Positions 21,401-33,845 are shown, counted from the stretch's first letter. The stretch is DNA of 64,000 nt from Lunularia cruciata (GCA_948567375.1 OX419757.1:19654001-19718000), one strand, 5' to 3'. The notes: generated from the letters alone by a model not told the origin. Translations and numbers: made by a program.

Positions 21401-22648
21401 TCTACATATTGTGCCACTTATAATGACTCTAGGATAAACTATATATCCACTTTACTCCAAAATCTCCTTACTCCTCATGAGCATATCACACCAACTATGG
21501 TCTTTGATATGGAAGTGGTACTACTCACACTCTACTATCCTCCTATACATAAAATGATATCCCCCCCCCAATCTAAACTGCTTGGCTTGCCAAAGGACAC
21601 GACCTCTCTCTTTGGCACCAATTATGCCACCCATAATACCAATGCAAAAATAGTCTATCACTAAAGCATCATCCTGAATGTCGCATTGACCTATACCAAT
21701 ATCTCTACCCTTTAGATCTATGACCTCAAAAACTCCTTTTGTCTATACTAAGAGAGACGCCATCATAGCATTAGAAAATATACATAGAAAGGTTGATGCA
21801 TGTCAACTTGGCACCATATTCTCATTTATCACACTATGCCAACATGCTCCAGTTTGATCCTATTGGTTAGTAAATAGGTTTCTACTCAACCCTTCTACAT
21901 CATAATTCACCACTCCAAGTTTTTGAATAATTGTGAAAGCATATTCTTATAAAATCAAAGCGCTTCATGCAAACTTCCTTGAAATCTTGTCAAACTTCAT
22001 CAACCACTTCAATGGTTGATAATCCGTGATAAGAATGAAAGAGTTGCCAAATCAATAACATTGAAAATGTGCTACTACCCACACTATTTCCAAGCACTCT
22101 TTCTTATATGAACTTTACTTTACCTCCGCTAAATTTTTGGAATGACTAGCATAGGCCACTACAAACACCATCCCCTCATCATCCTATTGGATGAGTATTG
22201 CTCCATGCCCTAATGTACTCCAATCAATCTGAACTTGGAATGGTCATCCTTTGATTGGTTTCTTAAGAACAAGGGTAGAGGCAAACCTCTCCTTGAGCTC
22301 TATAAAAGCTCTTTCTTGCTTATCTTCCCAACAATACTCTTGTGTAAGCTTGGTTAGCTTTCTCAAGGCCTTGACAATGGAACTTAATCCTCTAACATTA
22401 CTACACAACATACATTGTTGACAACATCATACACTATAGAAGCACAACTCACACATAAGTCATACATGGACTCTCAAGTGCCATAATTACCACCATAGCT
22501 GGTGGTTAGGTCCCTCTACTCCAGATAGCCATATACTCCAAGTATATGGTATACCCTATGGTGGGCAAAAGATCAAGAGGCAAGGTGCTATTCGAGCCTC
22601 ATTGTTAGTCACCTATATGAAATCTATACCATATAAAGGATGAACTAG

Positions 22649-22945
22649 CTATAAGTCAAGTACACTAGGACATAACCATTGTTCTTGAGGAACCACTGTG
22701 AGGAGAGGAGTCATACATGCCATTTGCCATCCTCTCAAACAACTATCACACACTAATATAATAGCAACTCCACCATAAGAGCCACGTAACATACATTGTA
22801 AGCTTACACGTACAAGTGCCAAGCTTGGGTCCATAGTACCATCAATGTTTGGGAGGTGGCATGGCGTACAATTGTGCGCATGATCCTTCCAAACAATACC
22901 ATCACATCCTTCCAACATAAATGACTCCAGATGGCAAAACCTCAT
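22649..22945 (-). pseudogene. PHD-finger C-terminus of B-old pol
   Basis: A 98-codon frame: LEGCDGIVWKDHAHNCTPCHL, a short linker (PNIDGTMDPSLALV), then a PHD-type finger with CMLRG (second Cys lost), LVCDSCLRGWQMACMTPLL (zinc His replaced by Gln) and the closing W-x-C-P. The intact version is in B3 at 43838-44050. PHD fingers read histone H3 tails in host proteins; here one sits at the end of a retrotransposon polyprotein, after integrase. The lost Cys and His show decay. Confidence 0.75.
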
Positions 22946-23387
22946 GCACTCTCAAGATAGTGCGGCTTGTAGAAACATCATGTGTTGTCAACATTGTTTG
23001 TTGTAGATATACACAATCACCTAGATGAAATTTACTGATCAAAGGTCTATAACCTCCTCCTCAAATGGTAGCATAGCGTAAGGTATCTCTATGATGAGAA
23101 ATCATCAAGTTCTCAAAGGCCACTAGCATCACTCTCCAAAAGATCTCTAGCCATTGAGAACATGCGCTCATCCATACATCTAGATCATCCAAGTCCAAAA
23201 CTACACTAGCATCTTGACAAATGGCTGTAGGTAAATTTGGATCTTATCCATAGAGTAGAAAGTAAGGAGAGAGATGCTAAGGAAGCTTGCCGGATGAACC
23301 GCCCATGGCCAACCAAGGTAACTAGAGATCTCAATCTCCCAAGTGGCCTCTCTACAAACCATACTTTCACAATCCTCTCTTCACCAT

Positions 23388-23714
23388 CTAAACCACTCTC
23401 TCTACTAAGCCATCTGCCTCAAGGTGATCTTGGGAGGTAATATGGTAATCAATCAAGGCCTTATCAAACAAGAGGTAAAACTCCCCTAAGAATTCTGTAC
23501 CCTGACTAGTCAAAACCTCAGCTAGTGCACCAAAATGACTGAGAACCCTATCCAAGAACAAGTAAGTTGTCCTTTCACTGGACTTGTCAAGAAGTACCAC
23601 CAATTCAATCCACTTGGAGAAGTGCTTCACCATAACCAAAACATATTGATGATGTATTACAATCAATGATAAAGGTTCAACAAAGTCCAAACTCCAATGG
23701 TAACCCAATCCCAT
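23388..23714 (-). pseudogene. Integrase core fragment of B-old
   Basis: A 108-codon frame with WSLDFVEPL (first catalytic Asp region), VKHFSKWIELVVL, VLTSQGTEFLGEF (second Asp position, read as S here) and HITSQDHLEADGLVERVV (third acidic position region). It is flanked by frames shifted by stops. The order and spacing fit a Ty3/gypsy DDE integrase. Confidence 0.75.
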
Positions 23715-24125
23715 AATAGGTAACTATGGCATAACTAATGTAATTGTGACATAACTGATGTAACTATAGTGTAGGAGCATTGAATGATGCTCTAACTTGG
23801 TCACAAACCACACATCTAACAAAAAATTACTATACATTGGTCTGCATACCGCACCACAAATAATGACTATGGAGTAAGCTTTATGTACTCTTTACTCCAA
23901 AATGTCCTAGTTCCTCATGAGAATGATAGACCAATTGTGGTATCTAAGATGGAAGTGGTACTACTAGTACTCTACCATCCTCCCATACACAAATAAGGTG
24001 TTGCTCTCCAATCTAGACCGTCTGGCTTGCTAAAGAACACATTCTCTCTTCTTGGCCCCAATTGTGCCACCCACAACACCAATGCAAAGATAGTCCATCA
24101 CTAAGATATCATCATGAATGTCTCT

Positions 24126-25400
24126 CTAAACTATACCACTATCTCCACTCTCATGATCTATGACCTCAATAACTACTCTTATATGCACTAAGAGAGATAC
24201 CACCAAAGCCTCAAAAAGTATATAGAAAAAAGCAAATGCATGCCAACCTAGCACCATCTCCTCATCTGTCTCAGCATGCCAACGTACTCCGGTCTGATCA
24301 TTTTGGTTGGGACATGGGTTTCTAATCAACCCATTTGCATCATAGTTCACCACTTTAGGTCTATGAATAATCGTGAAATCATAATCATGTAAAATCAGAG
24401 CCTATCAAGCAAGCTTCCCTAAAAGCTTATCATACTCCATCAACCACTTCATTAGCTAATGATCAATGATGAGAGTAAAAGGATTACCAAATAGGTAACA
24501 TTGGAAATGTGCTATTGCCCATACTATTGCCAAGCACTCTCCTTCATATGCACTATACTTCACCTTTGTTGGATTGTTGGAGCAACTAGCATAGGCTACC
24601 ACAAACTCCTTCTCCTCAACATCATGCTAGGTGAGCATTGCTCCAAGCCACAACATAATCCAATTAGTGTGAACCTAAAATGGTCATCCTTTGATTGGTC
24701 TCTTCAAAATAGGAGTAGATGTCAACCTCTCCTTGAGCTCTACAAAAGCTCTCTCCTGCTCATCTCCCCAACACCACTCTAGTATAAGCTTGGTCAGCTT
24801 TGTCAAGGCCTTGGCAATGGAACTAAACCTCTAACATAGTGATGATAGAAATTTTTCAACCCAAGGAATGCTCACACTATGCTCACATCTGTAAGCCAAG
24901 GAATACATGCAATAGCCTCCACCTTGGTTTGCTGAACACCAAGTCCTCCAAGGTAGATAGTGTGACCCAAATACTCAACCCGCTCATGGAAGAACCTACA
25001 CTTCCCAAGATGTGATTTGAGCCCATGAGATCCCAATCTCTCAAACATCTCCAACAATTGTCTCTCATGCTCCTCCACAATAGTGTTATAGACCAAAATG
25101 TCATCAATATAACATCAAGAAAAGTCCAGTCCATTTAGGATCCTATCTATGACCCTCTAGAACTTGGCAAGAGCGTTCTTTAACCCAAATGATAAGAGCC
25201 TCCACTAATATAACACATCCTTGCCATGAAGATTAAAACCCAAAATGTTATCTTGGACTTATCCTCCTCTGTGATCGGCAATTGATGATATCCTACTCAA
25301 AGATCCAAAGTATTGAAGACCTTTGCATACCTAATCATATCAAAGATCTCCTTTGGTGGGCCTGGCATAATGATCAGCCCTAATCTATTGGTTGATAGGA
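24126..25400 (-). pseudogene. RT and RNase H remnant of B-old
   Basis: RNase H end with VVNYDANGLIRNPCP at 24126-24353 (compare VVNHDADGLSRNPCP in B3). RT thumb and palm at 24872-25134 (VYNTIVEEHERQLLEMFERL, HLGKCRFFHERVEYLGHTIY). The fingers region continues towards 25400. Frames change several times. Identified by colinearity with B3 at 29.1-30.6 kb. Confidence 0.7.
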
Positions 25401-25730
25401 CGTTAATCTCCACATATCCGCCTATATGTGTAGTTGCCATGCATATCTTTCTTGGTTGGCATCACTATAGCTGATGCATACTCTCTATGTGAAATCTCCA
25501 CCAAACAAACCTCAAAAAAGTCTATACTCCAGCTTTGAATTAGTACTCTCTCCATGTCACTATATCGATAGGGATGTCAAAAAATTGGCGTATCACTAGT
25601 CAACTCAATCCAAATACCAATTCCTTTCAGAGTACCCAAATCCTTCATACTAAAGGCAAAACAACTCATGTAGTTCTTCAAGAACCTCCAAACCCTCGGT
25701 CTTTCCCTTGGGTCCAAGATCTAGCTCCCA

Positions 25731-26134
25731 TGTCATGCCATTTGTAGTGTCACATCTAGATTGCTTGGACATTGGACTTCCAGTGATAGTAGTGAGACAT
25801 TTTGGCAGTTACTCATAGACTACTTTTTGACGGTCAGATTTCATGTTTAGAATATTGACTTCATAGTGGGACCCACCATCATTTGCACCATCTGCACCAT
25901 TGGGTGTGCCATCAAGGGGACCATTGGGATGAGACCTAGGTCAAAATCAAGAGTATACCATGGAAGTGCAGCTCCAAAGAGCTCACTTCTCTGATGTTGA
26001 GCCTTTGAGTTCTTAGCTAGAGTGGGCAGAAAGCCGGCGAGCGTCACCTAGATTCTCTTAGCTAGAGTTGGTGTGGCTTGACTGTAATAAGTGCACTATT
26101 GTTGGCAAGTTGTTGAGGATTAGATCAAGTATTG
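25731..26134 (+). repeat. 5' terminal block S of B3
   Basis: It matches 44321-44764 base by base (tgtagtgt..catctagattgct, acattggact, gttactcatagactacttt, gagcctt.gagttctt.gctagagtgg, ggatcaagtattgatttgag, gttgtaaacaatctgat). Beyond 26134 the two diverge: the 5' copy runs into atcaaagaagtgag and leader, the 3' copy into repeat X'. This block serves as the LTR or most of it. Confidence 0.7.
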
Positions 26135-27179
26135 ATTTGAGATCAATTGAATCGAGTTGTAAACAATCTGATATATCAAAGAAGTGAGTCAGGGGGAAAT
26201 TGGGTGTAGGAACTACGAGTGTTGGTGGTATCTCCAAGTTCAATGGAATTTGGTGTCTCAATCAAGTAGTTTAGATTTCCTTGAGAGAGTGTGTGTGCGG
26301 AAGCATTGGCAAAATTTGGAGCTAGGGAGAAGTAATTTTCAAGCGGTGGTGTGATTTTGAGCTCAAGATCAATTTGTTGTGAGTTGAGCTCAGAAACTAA
26401 AATTGAAGGTAGAGTTTGGAGCACATCCTTGTCAATTAAAGATTAGACAAAACACCTTTTTCTAATTTGACTTGAGTGAAGAGTTAGTGGAGGATTTAGC
26501 GGTCAACTATTTTTAGGGATTTATGTCAAATTTTATGTCAAATTTACGTCAGATTTTATATCAAATTTTGTGAAGGATTTACGTCGGATTTTGGCAAGAA
26601 GAACTTTGATCCAATCCTTGATGATCCTTGTAACTTAGGAAATAAATAAGTACTCCAATTATATCAAATGCCAAATGGTGGCAAAGTTAGTCACATCTTG
26701 ATTTATGAGATGGAAGGTTTTCTTTTTGCATTCTTGTGATTGGACCCTCTCCATTCTCTAGTTCTTGTTTGTGCACTGTGTTTGTGTGAAGTGCACTAAA
26801 TTTTGAGCTTTGTTGCTTTGGTGTGCTCTCAGTAGTGAGGCTAGAGTGATGACCAGTTACACCATCTTTATTTCTCTCTAGTGAGGCAAGAAGTGATGAC
26901 CTATAGATTGTGAGAGTGTTGTGTTGTGATGGCAGATTACAAGTCACCCTTGCTCCTATTGTAGTTGTCTCAATTAGAGTTACATTAGTGGGTAGTGTTC
27001 CCTTAGTTTGGCTCTTAGTGGTTCTTGGTTGGTGTTGGTACTTAGTGGGATACTTTTTGCAATTTGCGGTTGTGGTTGCGATTACTTTGTCATGACGGAG
27101 TTCTTTGGGGATTCTAGAGGAGATAGCCATGTAGTGCGTAGTGGGTTTACTTAGAGTGGCACTCAATATTAGCTTGTAT

Positions 27180-28000
27180 CTCAGGCCTCAATGAAGGAGG
27201 AGATTGACTCTAAGTTGGAGTTTGACACATGAGCTGATCCAGTTGAGAGTACACTTAGCGTGTCCGCACCATTGTTGTGGGACATGGACAAGATTTATGG
27301 GGCTTCCAAAGGCCTTTGGCATTACTCTGGTACAGTGGGTACCATTGAGTTGGATGACTTCATCCAAGAGTTTGATAGTTGGTGTGATTTGCAATAGATG
27401 CGGAAACCAACTTTGTTTACACCCTTCATGGCATGGAAGAGGTTGTTTCAACATTTGGAGGGTCCGCCAATGGATGACTACCATGAGTTCAAGAGAGCTC
27501 ATTTGGAGGAGATTGAGTTATGGAGACAATATTGATCTCCAAACTATATCTCTATTTCTTCAAGCTTGCTTGCCAGGAGTAGATTGGTTGTACCACGAGT
27601 TCTAGCTTGAGTAGTGTTGGTGGAGCTAGTGGAGGTGCACTCGCTAGAGATAGTGCTACCACGAGTGGAGGTACCACTGCAAGAGGTGGCGTGGTATTGG
27701 GGTTTAACCCCATGGTGGAGTTCTTCTAATGATGTCATTATTACCAATGTTAGCAGTCAGAGGTTACCTAAAGGCCCTACTAGCAGACATGTCCTTACTT
27801 GAGGCGCATGATTTGGAGAGACATGGGCCTATTCACTTGGTGATTTCTAGATGGCCATGTCAAGGACACACATGTGGTGGTCGAGGTTTGGGTCTTGAGG
27901 ATCCTTGTTCTGCTGTGTTTTGGGAGATGTTATGGATACTAGGACATCTCTAGGTCCATAAGTCTATTTCTCTAGCTTATCTTTTAGAGAATGTTTCTTT
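27180..28000 (+). pseudogene. Gag remnant of B3
   Basis: Reading around a few stops gives KEEIDSKLEFDT, VSAPLLWDMDKIYGASKG, VGTIELDDFIQEFDSW and a capsid-like end (FMAWKRLFQHLEGPPMDDYH). The same order is found in B-old at 48878-48660 (REEIDFELEFDI, LLWDMNKIYGASKGPK, IELDDFINEIDSW). Conserved between copies and upstream of the zinc knuckles, it is the likely capsid part of gag. Confidence 0.6.
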
Positions 28001-29090
28001 GATTGGTATTCTCATACTCGAGTGGTGGCAAGTACACATCAGGTCCATTCTTGGATGAGACCTACTATATTGTTGGATGCAGCCAAAGTGGGATCACGGG
28101 CTCATCATCTTTGTCTTTGGTGGATGAACCTCTTACCCAGAGAGGTTTTACATTGTGCTTATGATGGGATTCAATGACTTGACCACATCCTTGTTGATGA
28201 TATCTTAGATGTTGGGCGTTAGTCTCAAATGGTGGTAGTGGCTAATAGGTCATCTATGGCAGTAGTGAACCTAGTTGGATAGCCTAGAGCCGCATTTCCC
28301 ACAATCATGAGCTTCCTAGACTCTCATGATTTTTGAGAGGGAGGACATGGACTTGTTTGGGACTCATAGTTATAGTAGTTGGTGGAGCCCAATGTTGATA
28401 AGAGAGAGCGGGCAATGGATTTTTGCATCGGTATTATCGCTGTTCCAATAGTGCCAGAGGCATCCAAGCGTCATGTGTTAGGTCAGGCTATGGACCTGAA
28501 CTATTTGACCTGGATTGTGAGCCTTGTCTTGGTAGAGCAGTGTAGGATGCGCTTGACAAGCATCACCACTTGGACACTTGTGAGCCTTGTGCTTATCGAG
28601 ACAATTCAAGCACATGTTGGGGTGATGGATCAAGTGGACATGGTATTCTTGGGACACAACCAATAGCTACTAGGAAGAGTGGTCTACTTGGAGTCCATCC
28701 AAGTGAGCATGGGCTACTTGGATTACACCCTTGGTCCACTTGTGATGTAGCTAGAGGACGTGTGGAGCTTGCAGCCAGAGTGGATGGAGTTGTTCATGCA
28801 GAGGTTGGGACCTCTAGTGGTTGGGAGCATAACACTATTGCTTCCAAGAGCCCAATGTAGCAGCCAATCAATATGTCTTCCCCTCTTGTGATAGTTACAG
28901 AGGATACTTGGGAGCCACATCTTGGACCCAAGCTTACTAAAGAGGAAAGACAGAGAGTTTGGAAGTTCTTGAGTAGCTACACGAGTTGTTTTGCCTTAAG
29001 TATGAAGGATTTTGGTGCTCTAAAGGGACTTGGTATATGGATTGAGTTGACTAGCAATATACTAGTTTTCTGACGTCCTTATTGCTATAG
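28001..29090 (+). pseudogene. Post-gag / pre-RT region of B3
   Basis: Family-B-specific sequence between gag and RT, with short broken frames only. A protease is expected here, but I could not identify a clear D-T/S-G motif. The stretch 28870-29080 (IVTEDTWEPHLGPKL, EERQRVWKFLSSY) is the segment into which B3 itself inserted in B-old, and it leads into the RT. Confidence 0.45.
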
Positions 29091-29094
29091 TGAT

Positions 29095-30027
29095 ATGGAG
29101 AGGACATTGATTCAGAGTCGGAGTAGAGACCTTTTTGAGGCTGGTTTGGTAGAGATCTCACATGGAGAGTATACATCAGCTACAATGATGCCAACCAAGA
29201 AGGATATGCAAGGCAACTACACAGATAGGCAGATGTGTGGAGATTACTGTCCTATCAACCAATGGACCAAGGCTGATTGGTATACCATGCCTACACCGGA
29301 GAAGATTTTTGATGTGATTGGGCATGCAAAGGTCTTTAGTACTTTGGATCTTCAAGCAAGATATTGTTAGTTGCCGATCAAGGGGGAGGATAAGTACAAG
29401 ATAATATTTTGGGCTGTTGATCCTCACGGCAAGGATGTGATATATCAATGGAGGTTCTTACTATTTGGGTTAAAGAATGCTCTTGCTAAGTTCCATAGGG
29501 TCATGGATAGGATCCTAGCTAGATTGGATTTTGCTCGGTGCTATATTGATGAAATTTTAGTCTATAGCACTATTGTGGAGGAGCATGAGAGATAGTTGTT
29601 GGAGGTGTTTGAGAGACTGAGATCTCATGGATTAAAATTACATCATGGGAAGTGTAGGTTCTTCCATGAGCAGGTTGAGTATTTGGGTCACACTATCTAC
29701 CCTGGAGGACTTGGTATTCAGCAGACCAAGGTGGAGGCTATTGCACATATTCCTTGGCCTATGGATGTGAATAGAGTGCAAGCATTCCTTGGGTTGGCAA
29801 ACTTTTATTGCCACTATGTTAGAGGATTCACTGCCATTACCAAGGCCTTGGTAAAGTTGACCAAGCTTACACAAGAGTGGTGTTGGGGAGATGAGCAAGA
29901 GAGAGCTTTTCTAGAGCTCAAGGAGAGGTTGACATTTGCTCCTATTTTGAGGAGACCAATCAAAGTACAACCGTTTCAGGTTCATACTAATTGGAGTATG
30001 TTGGGGCTTGAAGTAGTGCTCACCTAG
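29095..30027 (+). pseudogene. Reverse transcriptase of B3
   Basis: Three abutting frames in one phase, split by two TAG codons. Fingers: LVEISHGEYTSATMMPTKKD and FDVIGHAKVFSTLDLQARYC. Palm: DVIYQWRFLLFGLKNALAKF, with the YxDD box read as YIDEILVYS, so the second catalytic Asp is Glu. Thumb: HGKCRFFHEQVEYLGHTIYP and VQAFLGLANFYCHYVRGFT. It is a Ty3/gypsy-type RT, inactive by the stops and the altered box. Confidence 0.8.
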
Positions 30028-30051
30028 CATGATGATGAGGGGAAGGAGTTT

Positions 30052-30672
30052 TTGGTGGCCTATGCTAGTCGCTCCAAAAGTTCAGCAAAGGCAAAGTATA
30101 ATTCATATGAGGGAGAGTGCTTGGTAGCAGTTTGGGCAATAGCACATTTCCGATGTTACTTATTTGGTAATCCTTTCACTCTCATCACTGATCATCAGCC
30201 GCTGAAGTGGTTGATAGAGTCCGACAAGCTTTCAGCAAAGCTTGCACAATGGGCTCTGATTTTACACGAGTATGATTTCATGGTTGTTCACAGACTTGGA
30301 GTGGTGAACCATGATGCAGATGGGTTGAGTAGAAACCCATGTCCCAGCCAGCAAGATCAGACCGGAGCACGTTGGCATGGTGAGATAGATGAGGAGATGG
30401 TGCCAGGTTGGCATGCATTGGCCTTTCTGTGTATATTTTCTGAGGCTTTGGTGGTATCTCTCTTAGCACATACGGGAGGAGTTATTGAGGTCATAGATCT
30501 AGAGAGTGAAGATATTGGTACAATTCAACAAGACATTCATGGTGACGTCTTAGTGATGGACTATCTTTGCACTAGTGTTTTGGGTGGCACAATTGGGGCC
30601 AAGGAGAGAGATTGTGTCCTTCAGCAAGCCAAACAATATAGATTGGAGTGCAAACACCTTTTTTGTGTATAG
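30052..30672 (+). pseudogene. RNase H of B3
   Basis: A 206-codon frame with VAYASRSKSSAKAKYNSYEG, ECLVAVWAIAHFRCYLFG, FTLITDHQPLKWL and VVHRLGVVNHDADGLSRNPC, the standard order of a Ty3/gypsy RNase H and its end. A linker towards integrase follows. The start codon is GTG (translated as Val in the polyprotein), so this is part of pol rather than a separate gene. Confidence 0.8.
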
Positions 30673-30689
30673 GAGGATGTTAAAGTGCG

Positions 30690-31804
30690 AGTAGTACCAC
30701 TTCTATCTCAGAGACCACAATTGGTTTTGTCATGCTCATGAGGAGCTAGGACATTTTGGAGTAAAGCATATATATAGCTTACTCTAGAGTCATTATTGGT
30801 GGTGCGGTATGCAGACCAAGGTACAACAATTTGTTGCCAGATGTGTGGTTTGTGACCAAGTTAGAGCATCATTCAATGCTCCTTTATTACACCACAATTA
30901 CACCCATTACCTATCATGGGATTGGGTTATTGTTGGAGTTTGGATGTTGTTGGACCTTTACCGCTGACTGTGAGACATCATCGGTATGTTTTGGTGATGG
31001 TGGAGCACTTCTCTAAGTAGATTGATTTGGTGGTACTTCTTGATAAGTCTAGTGAAGGGATAGCTTACTCATTCTTGGATTGAGTTCTTAGTCATCTTAG
31101 TCATTCTTAGTCATTTAGGAGCTGAGGTTTTGACTGATCAGGGTACAACATTCTTGTGGAAGTTTTAGGTCTTGTGGAAGTTTCAGGTCTTGTATGACAA
31201 GGCTTTGATTGATCATCGTACTACATCTTGAGATCACCCTAAGGCAAATGGTTTAGTAGAGAGAGTGGTTCAGATGGTGAAGAGAGGATTGCAAAAATAT
31301 GGTTTGCAAAGAGGCCACTTGGGAGATTGGGACCTCCAATTACCTTGGTTGGCCATGGACTATTGGTTCAGCCGGCAAGCCTCCTTAGCATCCTTCTCTC
31401 CTTACTTCCTACTCTATGGACAAGATCCAGATTTACCCACAGCCATTTGTCGAGATGCTATTGTAGTTTTGGACTTGGATGATCCAGATGTATGGATGAA
31501 CGCATTTTCTCAGCAAGTAGAGATCTTTTGGAGAGTGATGCCGATGGCCTTTGAGAACTTGGCAATTGCTCAACATAGAGATACCTTACGTTATGCTACC
31601 ATTTGAGAAGGAGGTTAAAGACTCTCAATCTGTCAATTTCATCCAAGAGACTATGTATATCTACAAACAAACAACACCGACGACACTTGATGTTTTGATA
31701 GGCTGCACTATCTTGAGAGTGCATGATATTTTGTCATCTAGAGTCCTTATGTTGGAAGGATGTGATGGTGTTGTTTGGAAGGATCATGTCTGCAATTGTG
31801 CACC
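30690..31804 (+). pseudogene. Integrase of B3, up to the family C insertion
   Basis: Zinc-binding part around 30.7-30.9 kb (a C-x2-C within CVVCDQVRAS in one frame). Core around 30.93-31.30 kb in broken frames. C-terminal part at 31265-31606 with LGDWDLQLPWLAMDY and FSPYFLLYGQDPDLPT. The last residues before the insertion (LEGCDGVVWKDHVCNCAP) continue without loss at 43838 with CHLPNIDG. The family C block thus split one codon run between the integrase tail and the PHD finger. Confidence 0.75.
31800..31804. repeat. Target-site duplication gcacc, left
   Basis: gcacc immediately before the family C block, repeated at 43833-43837. The uninterrupted family B copy at about 22850 has a single equivalent 5-mer (acgcc on the minus strand) between the same flanks (caattgt and atgccacc), confirming a genuine duplication. 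Confidence 0.85.
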
Positions 31805-32675
31805 TATGGTGCCCACATTTTTTGTTTTTTTTTCAAAATAAAGGAGAAGAAGTGTATAGAGAAGTTGGATTGCGCCTGTATGGCCAAAGAAGGCAAAGAA
31901 AATTGTCTTCGGGATGAAACCCAAAGTAAAGTGACTACGGGTCATAAGGCGAAGTACTTGGAAATGCCGTGTCAGCATACAATACGAAGTAAATTGTCTT
32001 CAGATCGGGGGGAGCTCAACCCGAGGCGAAGACAGTCTAACAACCTTTCATCGGGTCGAGAAATTCAAGAAGAGGCCATTTCAAAACTGGCGGCTCATAC
32101 GCGCAAAGGTTGATTGACAGTGACAGGTGCATGCAGGAGGTGTGATTTCTCGGTAGAAACTCGAAGCGACGGAAGATGAAGAAGTGCAACTCTATAAAAA
32201 TCAAAACTGCAATGACAAAATGTCAAGCAATTTTCCTTCGCTGTTGAGAAGTCGTCTTGCAGGTGATCGAGGAAAGGGAAATAGAGTTGTACTCGGGTTA
32301 GTGCACAAGGGAGAAGTCGTGAGAGAAAAATCAAGAGACAGTAAGAAAGCAGAAGAGATAGGAGGAGGGAAGAAAAACTCTGAATTTGTAGTAAGAAATC
32401 ATGCAATTTGGAGAATAGATGTAGTAGCGAGGATCGAAGTCTTGAGCCGACTTCAGATCACTTTTCTGGCATGGAACTGGAACATAAGTTTTCCAAGATT
32501 CATGACAGAAATCATCAAGAGTAAGTGTCTCGATGGGCCCGAGGAAGAAGGGAAGAGAGGAAATTCGGCTTGCTGGACAGAGTTGGATTGGAGACTTGTA
32601 CTCGAGAAGGAGGCGGGTTTGGAGCAAGGAGCCACGTTCTTGGGGAAAGGAGAGATAGCCCAAGAAACGTAGGAG

Positions 32676-33587
32676 GTGAGAGATGCCTTCTCGTCGAAGA
32701 GAACAAAGAATGGGTACAAAGTTGAGAGCTACAAAGACCTTGTGAGGAGAGGAATTGTGAGTGGACTAATGGCCATCCTGAAGCCGGAGAGAACCACTTA
32801 TGTGATGAAGCACCAAGCGGTGTTCTTTCACAAGTTATTTGCAGGAGAACCGATCAATTGGGCAAGGTGTTTTCACGGGAGAACGAGGCAGATGGTGTGG
32901 AATCTGCGGGATAAGTCGCCTCCACACTACATCGTACCATTTGCAGCACATTTCTACCTCGGGTTGAATTTGCTCAATTTGGCGGAGCGCAATAGAATGG
33001 TGTCTCATTTCCATCCTGACTTGAGAAGAGAAGTTGACGCGGAGGAGCAGCAATACATTCTCCAAATCTGGAGCACGGACGACTACTATGCGAAGACAGG
33101 GAAAAACGTGGAGGTTGTGGTAAGTACCCTAACGAAGAAGAGAACTCGGCAAGCAGAAGCCGAAGAAAACAAGAAACCTCGGAAGATGCAGAAAAATAAC
33201 CCGAGGCGAGGGATGGTGATGATTGAGTCAGAAGATGAAGACTCAGAAGGAGAAGCCGAGCTCAAAACGGAGGACTCGGAACATGAGGAGGAACCTAAGC
33301 TGATACTGCAGAGTGGAGATACTAGCAGTGACAGTGAAGACGGTGGAGAAATGACCTCGGCACCAGCGGCTGAAGAATACAAAGAAGAAGTGCAAGCCGA
33401 AGTAGAAGCCAAAGACAATGCGGCGCTGGAAGACGAAGTACCGGTGCTAGAGGAGAAGAAGATCGTAGTACAGCAAGGAGTTTGCTCGAGACGTAAGGCA
33501 AAGTGTGAAGCGGGGCCGAGTAGAGTGAAGGAAGAGGTAGAAGAAAGCTTGGGTAGTGAGGCGTCGATTCCGATACAAAGACTCTAG
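32676..33587 (+). CDS. LTR-encoded protein of subfamily C', unknown function
   Basis: An open frame of 303 codons inside the C' LTR. The first ATG is at 32769, giving 272 residues; the frame opens with GTG. The N-terminal half is globular (FHKLFAGEPINWARCFHGRT, then HYIVPFAAHFYLGLNLLNLA). The C-terminal half is basic, then acidic and Ser/Glu-rich, like a disordered nuclear protein. The pattern 'L..G..INWA' recalls the accessory 'plant transposon protein' domains carried by some Tat/Ogre-type elements, but that is inference. After a stop at 33585-33587 the reading continues almost at once in the coiled-coil frame 33603-33845, so the original product may have been longer. Confidence 0.5.
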   Translation: MRDAFSSKRTKNGYKVESYKDLVRRGIVSGLMAILKPERTTYVMKHQAVFFHKLFAGEPINWARCFHGRTRQMVWNLRDKSPPHYIVPFAAHFYLGLNLLNLAERNRMVSHFHPDLRREVDAEEQQYILQIWSTDDYYAKTGKNVEVVVSTLTKKRTRQAEAEENKKPRKMQKNNPRRGMVMIESEDEDSEGEAELKTEDSEHEEEPKLILQSGDTSSDSEDGGEMTSAPAAEEYKEEVQAEVEAKDNAALEDEVPVLEEKKIVVQQGVCSRRKAKCEAGPSRVKEEVEESLGSEASIPIQRL

Positions 33588-33602
33588 AGAAGAAGGCAAG
33601 TA

Positions 33603-33845
33603 TTGAGAGAACACGAAGAGAGAAGAGAGACCACTTTGCAGGAGGAAGAAGTTGCCAGTAATGGAGTAGATTACCTGCAAGAAGTAGTGTGCCCGCTGTT
33701 GGTGAAGTTGGAACAGAAGAAGAAGGAGATGCAATCTACTTGTCCAGAGGTAAAGACTGTATTGCAGGTGGTAGCAAGATTAGAAGAAGAAAACTTGGAG
33801 TTGAAAAAGAGTATAACCCAAGGTGAGAAAGAGAGAGAAGTATAG
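33603..33845 (+). CDS. Coiled-coil continuation of the C' LTR frame
   Basis: An 80-codon frame rich in Glu, Lys and Leu (QEEEVASNGVDYLQEVVCPL, VVARLEEENLELKKSITQ) with heptad spacing, 15 bases after the stop of the 303-codon frame. The family C LTRs also encode a coiled coil at about this relative position, on their own sense strand. It is likely the C-terminal part of one LTR-encoded protein broken by a stop. Confidence 0.4.
   Translation: MREHEERRETTLQEEEVASNGVDYLQEVVCPLLVKLEQKKKEMQSTCPEVKTVLQVVARLEEENLELKKSITQGEKEREV

Larger units (their letters stand above)
19441..22399 (-). mobile_element. Family B fragment B1 (Ty3/gypsy, 3' part)
   Basis: On the minus strand, from right to left: RT thumb and RNase H (22399 to about 21850), integrase (about 21800-20800), PHD-region remnant (about 20600-20390) and the 3' terminal block. 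It aligns along its length with the second copy at 22400-25730. The 5' part is absent: the copy starts within RT at the base matching about 29805 in B3. All frames are broken. Confidence 0.75.
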
